Shown here piece by piece: positions 1-8,994 of a stretch of DNA of 41,671 nucleotides (the stretch's first letter is position 1; each line of letters opens with the position of its first letter). The DNA comes from Paraperlucidibaca sp. (lineage in GTDB: Bacteria > Pseudomonadota > Gammaproteobacteria > Pseudomonadales > Moraxellaceae), in contig JAGPVX010000069.1 in assembly GCA_018066805.1 (NCBI GenBank), positions 1 through 41,671 of the forward strand, given 5' to 3'. Under the pieces are notes generated by a model, which saw nothing but the letters and a program-made list of their open reading frames with translations, ran no database searches and was not told the DNA's origin. Both the position numbers and the translations under genes were made by a program.

Positions 1-750
1 AACATAGGCTGTTTTGCTGTCTGGGCTCACCGCAATGTATTCAGGTTCAAGATCTTGCGCGACAGTTGCGTTACGACCAAAGATGCGTACCCCTTGCTGG
101 CGCAGTAGCTGAACTTGATCATTAAAGGCACGGAAGCTAGCCGTACGTAAGCTCAACTTCGATGGCAGGCTGACATCAATAACCGAGACACTGCCTTCAG
201 GATCTGTCGCATAGTCATCTGCTGGCTCACCTTCGTTGGCCACCAGTAATTGCGAGCCATTAGGCGTGAAAACCAGCATGTCTGGCTGCGCCCCTACCTC
301 GATAAAATCCAATAACGCTAAGTCACTAGCGCGATATAGTGCGACGAAACCAGGGTCTGTTTTCGGGTTTGATTCAATTGCTATGGCCACTAGGCCATTT
401 TTTGACGCTACGCTGTTCACTACAGCATTCGCTGGAATGCCGTTAATGTCGCTAACACGCAAAGTTGACAATAGCTTAGGACTGGCGGGTACGCTTAAGT
501 CCAACACATCCAACGCACCTTTTTCAGAATTGACCACAAAGCCACGCTTACTAACGATATCAACTGCTGGTATCTCGGCAGCACTTTCGCCAAAAACTCC
601 GCTCTCATAACGCCCTAAAAAATTCATCTGAATGCGACTGGGAGTTTGCTCTGCGACAGCATCCACAGGCTCATTAGTAGAGCCTCCACCGCAAGCACTA
701 AGCAAAATGGCAGCTGCAATTGAGGTAGGTGCAAGGAGATTTCTAAGCAT
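1..750 (-). CDS. Choice-of-anchor I family lipoprotein, N-terminal part (3' end outside window)
   Basis: The minus-strand frame is open from an ATG at 750 to the window edge, giving 250 codons without a stop. The N-terminus has a short hydrophobic stretch and a lipobox (LLSAC, Cys20) followed by Gly-rich residues, so I infer an exported lipoprotein. The rest reads as beta-propeller-like repeats, including an NEGEPADDY motif followed by DPEGSVSVIDVS, which is typical of choice-of-anchor I proteins. These are secreted or anchored proteins often annotated as alkaline-phosphatase-like, but their biochemical role is poorly defined. The start codon lies inside a perfect inverted repeat (see 747-787). 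The C-terminal part and any anchor lie outside the window. Confidence 0.8.
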   Translation of the reverse strand, partial: MLRNLLAPTSIAAAILLSACGGGSTNEPVDAVAEQTPSRIQMNFLGRYESGVFGESAAEIPAVDIVSKRGFVVNSEKGALDVLDLSVPASPKLLSTLRVSDINGIPANAVVNSVASKNGLVAIAIESNPKTDPGFVALYRASDLALLDFIEVGAQPDMLVFTPNGSQLLVANEGEPADDYATDPEGSVSVIDVSLPSKLSLRTASFRAFNDQVQLLRQQGVRIFGRNATVAQDLEPEYIAVSPDSKTAYV

Positions 751-787
751 GGTGCTGTCACCTTTAATTAAGATGACAGCACCATGC
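747..787 (-). repeat. Perfect 14-bp inverted repeat enclosing the start codon of the lipoprotein gene
   Basis: Arms 747-760 and 774-787 are perfect reverse complements separated by 13 nt. In the minus-strand transcript the start codon (750-748) lies in the 3' arm, and the purine-rich AAAGG (765-761), the likely ribosome binding site, lies in the loop beside the stem. The 5' arm contains another ATG (785-783) that opens a five-codon reading frame ending at TAA (770-768). A translation-controlling hairpin is an inference. A protein operator is the alternative. Confidence 0.6.
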
Positions 788-823
788 CGTACAAAAATGA
801 CAACTGAGTGAATCAGTCATCAA

Positions 824-1237
824 TTAACGATGTAGATCACCATCGCGCTCAGGCTGATACAGCACCTCTTCAATACGCACCTTCAATACGCCAGCACCAG
901 GCTTTGGCCACTCAATTTCATCTCCTTGCGACAGGCCTAATAGCGCGCTGCCAACCGGTGCAAAAATTGAGATCGTATGGCCACTGCTATCGGCGTTTTT
1001 TGGATACACCAAGGTCAAAGTGAACTCCTCATTTGAGCCATCGACCTTAAATCGCACGGTTGAGTTCATTGTCACCACGGTGGGTGGCATATCTTCAGGG
1101 TCAACAATATCAGCGCGGCCTAGCTCAGACTCCAGCGCATTACGACCAGGGAAGCTCTTGGCATCAGGCGAAGCCAATAAGGCATCTAAGCGATCGGCAT
1201 CGAGTGAAGACACAATCAAACTTGGTTTAGTAGTCAC
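824..1237 (-). CDS. rnk: Regulator of nucleoside diphosphate kinase (GreA/GreB-like)
   Basis: This 137-residue protein matches the Rnk family in length and layout: a short N-terminal region and then a GreA/GreB C-terminal domain (about residues 45-125, with FKVDG, ISIFAPVGSALLGL and GDEIEW). Rnk binds RNA polymerase near the secondary channel and in enterobacteria affects nucleoside diphosphate kinase levels. I chose the GTG at 1237 because AGGAG lies 8 nt upstream. An in-frame ATG at 1267 would add ten residues but lacks such a site. The gene follows a strong terminator that closes the fumarase transcript, so it probably has its own promoter. The function is assigned by family only. Confidence 0.85.
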   Translation of the reverse strand: MTTKPSLIVSSLDADRLDALLASPDAKSFPGRNALESELGRADIVDPEDMPPTVVTMNSTVRFKVDGSNEEFTLTLVYPKNADSSGHTISIFAPVGSALLGLSQGDEIEWPKPGAGVLKVRIEEVLYQPERDGDLHR

Positions 1238-1270
1238 AGCACACACTCCTGTATGAACACATAACAATCA

Positions 1271-1301
1271 AAAAAAAGGCCTGCATCTGCAGGCCTTTTT
1301 T
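1271..1301 (-). terminator. Rho-independent terminator after the fumarase gene
   Basis: GGCCTGC (1278-1284) and GCAGGCC (1289-1295) form a 7-bp GC-rich stem with a 4-nt loop. An A7 tract lies on one side and a T6 tract on the other. On the minus strand it sits 16 nt past the fumarase stop and before the rnk start, giving a canonical hairpin plus U-tract. The symmetry would allow termination on both strands. Confidence 0.9.
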
Positions 1302-1316
1302 AACTGCGGATTTCGT

Positions 1317-2831
1317 TTATTGAGTAACTGGAATTTTACCAATTTTGGCTTGCCAGATTTTCGGTGCCGTCTCATGCACTGAATTACCCTGCACGTCCAC
1401 CGCGACACTCACCGGCATATCTTCGACTACAAATTCGTAAATCGCCTCCATGCCAAGATCCTCAAAAGCCACTACTCGCGAATGACGAATAGCTTTAGAT
1501 ACTAAATACGCTGCACCACCGACGGCCATCAAATACGCTGCCTTATGCTTTTTAATGGCAGCGATACCAGAAGCACCGCGCTCTGCCTTACCGATCATGC
1601 CGTAGAGGCCAGTTTCAGCCAGCACAGTGTCGGTAAATTTGTCCATCCGGGTGGAAGTTGTTGGGCCGGCTGGTCCAACAACTTCGTCACGCACAGGATC
1701 AACAGGACCAACGTAGTAAATAAACTTACCTTTCAAATCGATAGGTAATTTCTCACCCTTAGCAAACATTTCCACCATGCGCTTATGCGCTGCATCTCGA
1801 CCAGTGTACATGGTGCCAGTGAGCAATAAAGTATCGCCGGGCTGCCACTCAGCAATTTCTGCTGGCGTCACGGTATCAAGGTTCACGCGCTTAGATTTTG
1901 ACGCATCAAAGGTAAGCTTAGGCCAGTCTTCCAACTTCGGCACAGGCATCTCAGCAGCGCCGCTACCATCGAGGACAAAATGCACATGGCGTGTGGCCGC
2001 GCAGTTTGGAATCATCGCCACCGGCAGTGAGGCCGCATGCGTTGGGTAATCCAAGATTTTCACATCAAGCACCGTGGTCAAGCCGCCCAAGCCTTGCGCA
2101 CCAATACCTAGCGCATTGACCTTTTCAAACAGCTCTAAGCGCAGCTCTTCAACGCGATTTTGCGGGCCACGTGCAATCAGCTCATGAATATCAATCGGGT
2201 CCATCAACGACTCTTTCGCCAACAGTGCAGCCTTCTCGGCTGTGCCACCAATGCCGATGCCGAGCATGCCTGGTGGGCACCAGCCAGCGCCCATCGTAGG
2301 CACCGTTTTTAGCACCCAATCAACAATCGAATCCGATGGATTGAGCATGACCATTTTCGATTTATTTTCTGAGCCACCGCCTTTAGCTGCCACGGTGATA
2401 TCGAGCTTGTCGCCAGGCACGATGCTGTAATGAATCACTGCAGGCGTGTTGTCTTTTGTGTTTTGACGCTTGCCTGCTGGGTCGCGCAAAATCGAGGCGC
2501 GCAAGATGTTATCCGGGTTTAAATAGGCACGACGAACGCCTTCATTGATGGCGTCATCGAGGCTTAAGCCACCGAGATCCCAGCGCACTTCCATGCCAAC
2601 TTTAACAAAAATGGTAACGATGCCGGTGTCTTGGCAAATAGGCCTATGGCCCTCGGCGCACAGACGCGAGTTAATCAAAATTTGCGCCATCGCGTCTTTT
2701 GCCGCTTGGCTCTCTTCACGCTCATACGCCGCGTTCACCGCCTGAATAAAATCCAGCGGGTGGTAATACGAGATGAATTGCAGAGCATCGGCGACGCTTT
2801 GAATCAGGTCGTCGTGTTTGATCACGGTCAT
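1317..2831 (-). CDS. fumA: Fumarate hydratase, class I (4Fe-4S)
   Basis: This enzyme interconverts fumarate and L-malate in the TCA cycle. The 504-residue length fits the single-chain class I fumarases (FumA/FumB). Numbered from two residues upstream of the chosen start, Cys68 (HRPICQDTG), Cys187 (GAGWCPPG) and Cys279 (PNCAATRH) are the conserved ligands of the oxygen-sensitive [4Fe-4S] cluster. The C-terminal domain carries the GPAGPTTSTRM motif. The start is the ATG at 2831, which has GGAG 7 nt upstream; a TTG two codons earlier is less likely. A strong terminator follows. No fumC is visible here. The symbol fumA is used for the family; I cannot separate it from fumB. Confidence 0.93.
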   Translation of the reverse strand: MTVIKHDDLIQSVADALQFISYYHPLDFIQAVNAAYEREESQAAKDAMAQILINSRLCAEGHRPICQDTGIVTIFVKVGMEVRWDLGGLSLDDAINEGVRRAYLNPDNILRASILRDPAGKRQNTKDNTPAVIHYSIVPGDKLDITVAAKGGGSENKSKMVMLNPSDSIVDWVLKTVPTMGAGWCPPGMLGIGIGGTAEKAALLAKESLMDPIDIHELIARGPQNRVEELRLELFEKVNALGIGAQGLGGLTTVLDVKILDYPTHAASLPVAMIPNCAATRHVHFVLDGSGAAEMPVPKLEDWPKLTFDASKSKRVNLDTVTPAEIAEWQPGDTLLLTGTMYTGRDAAHKRMVEMFAKGEKLPIDLKGKFIYYVGPVDPVRDEVVGPAGPTTSTRMDKFTDTVLAETGLYGMIGKAERGASGIAAIKKHKAAYLMAVGGAAYLVSKAIRHSRVVAFEDLGMEAIYEFVVEDMPVSVAVDVQGNSVHETAPKIWQAKIGKIPVTQ

Positions 2832-2900
2832 GCGCAAACTCCAATCGAGTATGAGGGCAGTAAAAAGGCTAAGGCGCGCTTAACCTGTAAAAATGTGTGG

Positions 2901-4124
2901 CTATGATACCTCAACCGCAAGCAGCTGGCCGAGAGGCTGCACTAGCGATTCGTCCATTGTTTTTTCCACTGGAGCAATGATCGCTTGCACGCCCGCCAGC
3001 CATGGCTCCGATGGATAACTGGCGAAGTCAGCGGCTAATGGCATTTGCCATGGTAGCTGCTTCAGTAAGTCTAAAAGGTTGATGTCGGACAAATCGCGTG
3101 CCAACACCAAATCGCCCTCACGCGTAGTTCGTGCCAATTTATGTTGATCTAACAGCTTAGCAAAACTAGACCAGTCGGCCTGATGCTGTCTGCCAACCAC
3201 TCGCATCACTTCAACTTCTTTCACGCCTTCGCCATTACGATGACGGCCGTGCAATAAGGCCAAGACACTAAGCATGGTCAACACAGGATGGCGCTGGCCC
3301 TCACTGAAGGTTTCTTGCAGCGCCACACCGCGCGACAACTCCACGCCATAAAGGATGATCATCCACGAGATATAAATCCACAATAGGAAGACCGGGAGAG
3401 CCGCGAATGCGCCATACACCAACTGGTATGAGCTGAAGCTGGTGATAAATAAACCAAAGCCTTTTTTCGCCAACTCAAACAATACCGCTGCGGCAAAACC
3501 GCTAATAATGCCGGCACGCCACGGTACTCGGCAGTTCGGCACCGTGGTGTAGAGCAGTGTGAATCCGAGCGTGGTGAAAAATACCGGAATCAGGCCAATG
3601 CCCGGCAGAACCGTGCCAACCACGCCAGCCGTGTCGCTAAACACTTTCAGCGACATTAAGTACGACGACAGTAAAAAGCCGGCACCCAATAGAAATGGCC
3701 CAAGACTCAACACTGCCCAGTAGCGCAAAAATGCCACTAAGCCATTGCGCGCTGATTGCACCTGCCAAATTTCATTAAAAGCCTTCTCAATAGTCACTAA
3801 CATCATCACCGCAGTGACAAACAACATGATGATGCCGACGATGGTGAGCTGGCCTGCCTGCTGCGAAAAACTCGTGAGCTGATCGCGCACGACGGCACCT
3901 GAGGTTGGTGCCAAATTATCGAAAATAAAGCCTTGAATATCGCCGCTGACATGCTGCAAAGACGGAATGGCGGCGAGCGCGGTGAACACCACGGTCATCA
4001 TTGGCACCACGGCAAACAATGTGGTGAAGGTCAACGCCGCCGCGTGACGACGACAGTCATCCTGCAGAAAGTGCTCAAATGTTGAGCGTAAAATAGACGC
4101 CATTTGCTTTAGTCGCTGTGTCAT
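2901..4124 (-). CDS. yihY: YihY/BrkB family inner-membrane protein
   Basis: The first ~270 residues carry about six hydrophobic segments and the N-terminal pattern typical of YihY/BrkB proteins (DDCRRHAAALTFTTLFAVVP, then FNEIW near residue 118 and LLWIYISWMIILYGVEL near residue 255). The remaining ~130 residues are soluble and cytoplasmic-looking. The family was once mislabelled ribonuclease BN, and its true role is unsettled. The gene is divergent from wrbA with 72 nt between them. The 407-residue length is normal for proteobacterial members with the C-terminal extension. Confidence 0.85.
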   Translation of the reverse strand: MTQRLKQMASILRSTFEHFLQDDCRRHAAALTFTTLFAVVPMMTVVFTALAAIPSLQHVSGDIQGFIFDNLAPTSGAVVRDQLTSFSQQAGQLTIVGIIMLFVTAVMMLVTIEKAFNEIWQVQSARNGLVAFLRYWAVLSLGPFLLGAGFLLSSYLMSLKVFSDTAGVVGTVLPGIGLIPVFFTTLGFTLLYTTVPNCRVPWRAGIISGFAAAVLFELAKKGFGLFITSFSSYQLVYGAFAALPVFLLWIYISWMIILYGVELSRGVALQETFSEGQRHPVLTMLSVLALLHGRHRNGEGVKEVEVMRVVGRQHQADWSSFAKLLDQHKLARTTREGDLVLARDLSDINLLDLLKQLPWQMPLAADFASYPSEPWLAGVQAIIAPVEKTMDESLVQPLGQLLAVEVS

Positions 4125-4172
4125 TAGTCTTGTTATGTCCTATCTCGGGCGGCATCGGCTAGTATTCCCTGA

Positions 4173-4799
<627 letters not shown>

Positions 4800-4875
4800 A
4801 TAGCTGTGCATTTTGCACATAAGTAGCGCCGTATAACCCCACACCTAATTTCGCAATACTGACTTGGACACGATT

Positions 4876-5298
4876 ATGGCTAAACCCAACCCCGACCTAC
4901 TGCTCAGCGCCAGCGAACGCGCCGCCATGGCCGATGTCGCCACGCGCCGCTTGAATTGGTGTCGTGGACTTTATGTCTTGCTACTGATTTGGATACCACT
5001 AAGCGGTGCCCTCAATGCACCAAGCAATGTCTCGGCCTTAACTGTAGCGCTGGTCTACACCGCCATCACTATCCCACTGCTATTTTTCATTGGCACCATG
5101 CGCAGTGGCGATGCTCGAAAAATGGTTTGGCTAGGCTTTGTGCTGCTGTTTTACGCCATCTTTGCTTCAGTCGATACGTTTCGCCCAGGCCTTGATGGTC
5201 AAATGGCAATGGCCAAACTGGCTATCGAAATGAGTTTATTTGCTATGAGCCTGCGCTATGTGAAAGCCAAGCGCGCCAGCCAAGGTGGTGAGTTTTAA
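4876..5298 (+). CDS. DUF2069 domain membrane protein
   Basis: This small integral membrane protein (140 residues from the ATG at 4876) has about four hydrophobic segments: near residues 32-48, 57-74, 82-98 and a weaker one near 115-128. The family has no established function, but it recurs next to wrbA and hda in gammaproteobacteria, as here. A TTG at 4864 could extend it by four residues; the ATG is preferred. Its stop overlaps the stop of the convergent hda gene by four bases (TTAA, 5295-5298), so the two transcripts must overlap. Confidence 0.75.
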   Translation: MAKPNPDLLLSASERAAMADVATRRLNWCRGLYVLLLIWIPLSGALNAPSNVSALTVALVYTAITIPLLFFIGTMRSGDARKMVWLGFVLLFYAIFASVDTFRPGLDGQMAMAKLAIEMSLFAMSLRYVKAKRASQGGEF

Positions 5299-5987
5299 GC
5301 GGCGTTCATGCACTCGCGTATCAGTGGGATGGTCAGTGGCCTTTTTTGCTGCAGCGTGAATTTATCGAGCTGCTCAATAAGCGCCCAAAACTGACCTAGG
5401 CGGCGCGGGCCGCGACTGAGCAAATAAGCAACGGTGTCGTCGCCCAAGTTCCACGAGCGGCGCACACTGGCAACGGCTAGTAACTCACTGCGCACCTCAT
5501 CACTACAGGCCGGCAAAGCGTAAACGCTGGACGCTGCCATGCGCGAACGCAAATCGGCCAGCCCTAAAGGTAGGTCAGCCGGCGGTTGCGCACCGGTGAC
5601 TAGCAAGCGCCCGCCAACGGCTTTCATACGATTGTAGAAATGAAATACCGCTTCCTGCCACTCAGGCCATTGCCGCAAGGCATCGATGTCATCGAGCACG
5701 ACCAAGGGGCATTGCTCCAGACCATCGAGCATTTCCACCGGCATAAACACTACTTGCTTGAGCGGCAGCATCACTGCGTGCGACGCGTTAGATTGGCTGG
5801 CCATTAGCGCCGACAGTAGCAGTGAGCGCCCTGAGCCGGGCTCGCCCCAGATATAGACTTGCGACAGCTGACCTTGCATCAGCTGCGTCAATGCCGACAG
5901 CACTGAGGCAAAAGCCTGCGGTGGAATATCCGCCAAACTTAAATCGTGACGAGCCTGCAGTGGCAACAATAGCTGCTCCTGCGGCAT
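5295..5987 (-). CDS. hda: DnaA regulatory inactivator Hda
   Basis: Hda works with the DNA-loaded sliding clamp to stimulate ATP hydrolysis by DnaA and so prevents over-initiation of replication. The protein is a short AAA+ ATPase homologous to the central DnaA domain. It has a degenerate Walker A (GEPGSGRS), a Walker B (VVLDDID) and an N-terminal clamp-binding-like motif (QLLLPL, near residue 5), as expected for the family. I chose the ATG at 5987 (230 residues) because it places the clamp motif at the extreme N-terminus. A GTG at 6005, overlapping the end of the upstream permease gene and preceded by AAGAG, is the alternative. The gene is translationally close to the AI-2E permease. Confidence 0.87.
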   Translation of the reverse strand: MPQEQLLLPLQARHDLSLADIPPQAFASVLSALTQLMQGQLSQVYIWGEPGSGRSLLLSALMASQSNASHAVMLPLKQVVFMPVEMLDGLEQCPLVVLDDIDALRQWPEWQEAVFHFYNRMKAVGGRLLVTGAQPPADLPLGLADLRSRMAASSVYALPACSDEVRSELLAVASVRRSWNLGDDTVAYLLSRGPRRLGQFWALIEQLDKFTLQQKRPLTIPLIRECMNAA

Positions 5988-5997
5988 GAATAAATCA

Positions 5998-7086
5998 TCA
6001 GTCACGCGGCTGCTCTTCCAAGGTGCGCGTGCCCTGCCAGTACAGCTCACTGTTCATGTACTTGGTGTGCGCATGCCGCATCAGTACGACAATAATGGCG
6101 GCAATTGGCAGCGCTAATAACATGCCGACAAAGCCAAATAGTTGGCCGCCAGCCATGATGGCGAAAATTACGCCTACGGGTGGCAGGCCGATTCTGTCGC
6201 CAACCAACCAAGGTTGTAAGACCCAGCTCTCAATCAACTGACCAACACCGAAGACCAACCAAACCATCAGTACCGGCTCCCACTCATAGCCAAACTGAAA
6301 CAGAGCCACGATGGTGGCAGTGACAATACCAACGCCAAAACCAACATAGGGAATGATGCTCGCTAGGCCAGCAACGAGGCCAATCACCATGGCTAATTTA
6401 ATGCCCGCAAGCTGCAGGCCAACGCCATAGATTAGGCCCAGAGCTACCATCACCATCAGCTGCCCGCGTAAGAATGCGGCGAGCACGGTGTCGCACTCCT
6501 GCACGACATTCACCAGCCATGGTTCGTAGCGACGCGGCAATAGGTTGCGCGATTTATTAACAATCGCTGACCAGTCTAAGAGCAGATAAAACGTCACTAC
6601 TGGAATCAGTGCGACCAAACCAATAAATGCGGCGACATGCAGGCCGGAGCTGGCAATTTGCGAGATAACATCGGTCGTGGTGCCATCGCTAGATTGCCAA
6701 AGTTTGGCCATCCAGGTGGAAATCAGGTCCATATCTAAGCGGTTGATATTGATATTGAGCTTATCTTCCAACCACGGAATACCGTGGCGATTCATCCAGC
6801 GCAAGACTGAAGGAATGCGTGATTGCAGATAAGTCAGCTGCACCCAGAGCTTGGGTAATAGCAGCACCATGGCTAAAGTGCCGGCCAAACATAGTGATAA
6901 AAAAGCTGCCGATACGGCAGTGACGCGACGCCAGCCAAAACGCATCAGGCGCTCAACAATGGGGTTGCCTAAGTAAGCAAATAAAGCCCCCACTAAAAAT
7001 GGCATGAGGATAGGCTGCAAGGCATAAATCAGCCCCGCCAAGGCCAAAACACCCGCTACTACCATCCAGCGCACACGATTTTCCAT
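5998..7086 (-). CDS. AI-2E family transporter (PerM/YdiK-like permease)
   Basis: This 362-residue polytopic membrane protein follows the PF01594 layout: N-terminal hydrophobic pairs (near residues 5-45 and 55-80), a soluble loop with a NININ stretch, then a run of C-terminal helices with PYVGFG and the late PPVGVIFAIMAGGQLFGFVG segment. Members export autoinducer-2 or act in Na+/H+ antiport, and the name does not fix the substrate. The ATG at 7086 is preceded by GGGG at a good distance. Location directly upstream of hda is a conserved gammaproteobacterial arrangement. It diverges from purM. Confidence 0.85.
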   Translation of the reverse strand: MENRVRWMVVAGVLALAGLIYALQPILMPFLVGALFAYLGNPIVERLMRFGWRRVTAVSAAFLSLCLAGTLAMVLLLPKLWVQLTYLQSRIPSVLRWMNRHGIPWLEDKLNININRLDMDLISTWMAKLWQSSDGTTTDVISQIASSGLHVAAFIGLVALIPVVTFYLLLDWSAIVNKSRNLLPRRYEPWLVNVVQECDTVLAAFLRGQLMVMVALGLIYGVGLQLAGIKLAMVIGLVAGLASIIPYVGFGVGIVTATIVALFQFGYEWEPVLMVWLVFGVGQLIESWVLQPWLVGDRIGLPPVGVIFAIMAGGQLFGFVGMLLALPIAAIIVVLMRHAHTKYMNSELYWQGTRTLEEQPRD

Positions 7087-7192
7087 GCCACACCCCAGCT
7101 GTGCTGAGCACCAATTTGCCAGCGCCAATTATCGACGGCATAGGCTAACACTAAATGCCTGCTGCCAATCACTGCTCGCTGCTCAGTCGGCG

Positions 7193-7221
7193 ATGACTAG
7201 CCCTCGCCTTGCTGATAGAAT
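7193..7221 (+). promoter_or_regulatory. Candidate sigma-70 promoter of purM
   Basis: ATGACT (7193-7198) and TAGAAT (7216-7221) are separated by 17 nt, and GCGCGCC follows directly. A very similar -10 plus GC-rich discriminator appears before metG and argG. The transcript would start about 25-30 nt before the purM ATG. No PurR-like operator was recognised. Confidence 0.5.
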
Positions 7222-7256
7222 GCGCGCCTATTAAATCCTTACCGTCGAGCCTTGCC

Positions 7257-8297
7257 ATGACCGATTCCAAGCCTTCCCTCAGCTACAAAGACGCTGGCGT
7301 TGATATTGAAGCGGGTGATCTTTTAGTTGAGCGCATTAAAGGCGTGGCAAAACGCAGCCGCCGCCCCGAAGTATTGGGCGGCCTTGGCGGCTTTGGCGCA
7401 CTCTGCGAAATTCCTGCCGGCTACAAACAGCCGATCTTGGTCTCTGGCACCGATGGTGTTGGCACCAAGCTGCGCTTAGCCTTGCAGCTCAATCGTCATG
7501 AACATATCGGCATCGACTTAGTTGCTATGTGCGTGAATGACCTTGTGGTTTGCGGTGCAGAGTCACTATTTTTCTTAGATTATTACGCCACTGGCCATCT
7601 CAATATCGACACAGCTGCCACTGTAGTTACTGGCATTGGCGAAGGCTGTATCCAAGCTGGCTGCGCTTTAGTCGGCGGCGAAACTGCTGAAATGCCCGGC
7701 ATGTATGAAGGTGACGATTATGACCTCGCCGGCTTTGCCGTTGGTGTGGTAGAAAAAGCCGATATCATCGATGGTAAAAAAGTCGGTGCTGGCGATGTGC
7801 TGATCGGCGTTGCCTCTAGCGGCGCGCACTCCAATGGTTATTCCTTACTGCGGAAAATCTTGGAAGTCTCTAAGGCCGACTTAAATAGCGAGCTTGATGG
7901 TCGCAGCCTCGCCGATGTGGTGATGACACCAACACGTATCTATGTGAAATCGATGCTAGCACTGGTAAAAGCCCTGCCCGTACATGCCATGGCGCACATC
8001 ACTGGCGGCGGTTTGCCTGGCAACCTGCCACGCGTGCTGCCTAAAGGCTGCGATGCCATTGTTGATGAGTCGTCGTGGAACTGGCCGCCATTATTCCAAT
8101 GGCTGCAAGCCGAAGGCAATGTTGAGCGCTTCGAGATGTATCGCACCTTTAACTGCGGTGTTGGCATGGTTGTGGTTGTTCCCGCCGAGCACGCCGATGC
8201 GGCGATTGCGCAACTTGAAAGCACTGGCGAGAAAGCGTGGAAAATGGGCAAAATCGCCACCTCTACGCACAGCGAATCTACTGTGGTGTTTGCCTAA
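7257..8297 (+). CDS. purM: Phosphoribosylformylglycinamidine cyclo-ligase (AIR synthetase)
   Basis: PurM closes the imidazole ring in de novo purine synthesis, converting FGAM to AIR with ATP. From the ATG at 7257 the protein is 346 residues, matching the usual length. Conserved segments include [12 protein letters not shown] at the N-terminus, [13 protein letters not shown], the [11 protein letters not shown] region, [11 protein letters not shown] and [16 protein letters not shown] at 7209 would add 16 residues inside the leader and is less plausible. purN follows after 3 nt, so the two are almost certainly one operon. Confidence 0.96.
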   Translation: MTDSKPSLSYKDAGVDIEAGDLLVERIKGVAKRSRRPEVLGGLGGFGALCEIPAGYKQPILVSGTDGVGTKLRLALQLNRHEHIGIDLVAMCVNDLVVCGAESLFFLDYYATGHLNIDTAATVVTGIGEGCIQAGCALVGGETAEMPGMYEGDDYDLAGFAVGVVEKADIIDGKKVGAGDVLIGVASSGAHSNGYSLLRKILEVSKADLNSELDGRSLADVVMTPTRIYVKSMLALVKALPVHAMAHITGGGLPGNLPRVLPKGCDAIVDESSWNWPPLFQWLQAEGNVERFEMYRTFNCGVGMVVVVPAEHADAAIAQLESTGEKAWKMGKIATSTHSESTVVFA

Positions 8298-8300
8298 ACT

Positions 8301-8960
8301 GTGAGCTATCGCGTCGTTGTTTTAGTCTCGGGAAGTGGCTCCAACTTGCAAGCATTGCTTGATGTTTGTGGCCAAGGAGCCAATGCCTCAGCGACGCCAA
8401 TCGACGCTAAAATTGTCGGCGTACTGAGCAATCGTGAAGAAGCTTTGGCGCTGCCACGCGCCACTCGTGCCGGTGTCGCAACCGCGGTGGTCAAGCATCG
8501 TGACTATGCTGAGCGGATAGATTTCGATGCGGAAATGATCAAGCATATCGATGCATGGGCACCAGACATGGTCATATTGGCCGGCTTTATGCGCATACTC
8601 ACGCCCGACTTTGTCAGTCATTACAGTGGCCGCCTGATCAATATTCACCCGTCATTGCTACCGAAATACAAAGGCTTGCACACGCACCAACGCGCGCTCG
8701 ACGCTGGTGATACAGAGCATGGCTGCTCGGTGCATTTCGTTACGCCCGAGCTCGACGGTGGCCCGGTCATCGCTCAACATCGTGTCAGCGTGCATCAGCA
8801 CGACAACGTTGATTCACTGGCACAACGCGTGCATCAAGCCGAACACCAGCTCTATCCGCGTGTACTAGGCTGGCTCGCGAGTGGTCGCTTACGTTGGCAA
8901 GATGGCCAAATAGCACTCGATAACAAACCGTTATTAGAGCCACTACAAGCGCACAAATAG
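8301..8960 (+). CDS. purN: Phosphoribosylglycinamide formyltransferase
   Basis: PurN transfers a formyl group from 10-formyl-tetrahydrofolate to GAR, the third step of purine synthesis. The 219-residue protein shows the N-terminal VLVSGSGSNLQAL phosphate-binding motif, ILAGFMRILTP and the active-site stretch NIHPSLLPKYKGLHTHQRAL, then GCSVHFVTPELDGGPVI with the catalytic Asp. The start is GTG, 3 nt after the purM stop, which suggests translational coupling. The DUF3108 gene follows after 34 nt, an order also seen in other gammaproteobacteria. Confidence 0.95.
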   Translation: MSYRVVVLVSGSGSNLQALLDVCGQGANASATPIDAKIVGVLSNREEALALPRATRAGVATAVVKHRDYAERIDFDAEMIKHIDAWAPDMVILAGFMRILTPDFVSHYSGRLINIHPSLLPKYKGLHTHQRALDAGDTEHGCSVHFVTPELDGGPVIAQHRVSVHQHDNVDSLAQRVHQAEHQLYPRVLGWLASGRLRWQDGQIALDNKPLLEPLQAHK

Positions 8961-8994
8961 TCGCCGACACCCCTTCATTAGCTAAGAGCAATTT

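Noticed and set aside
747-810. Possible PhoB box before the lipoprotein gene (CTGTCA elements)
   Set aside because: The CTGTCA copies are inverted, or about 24 nt apart in direct order, not 11 nt apart as Pho boxes require. The perfect palindrome explains them better.
2832-2900. TATCAT-like -10 upstream of the fumarase gene
   Set aside because: No -35 at a proper distance could be found, so I did not annotate a promoter.
4804-4820. Small TGTGCA/TGCACA inverted repeat after wrbA
   Set aside because: Six-base arms with a three-base T-rich loop and no U-tract. Too short to call a terminator.
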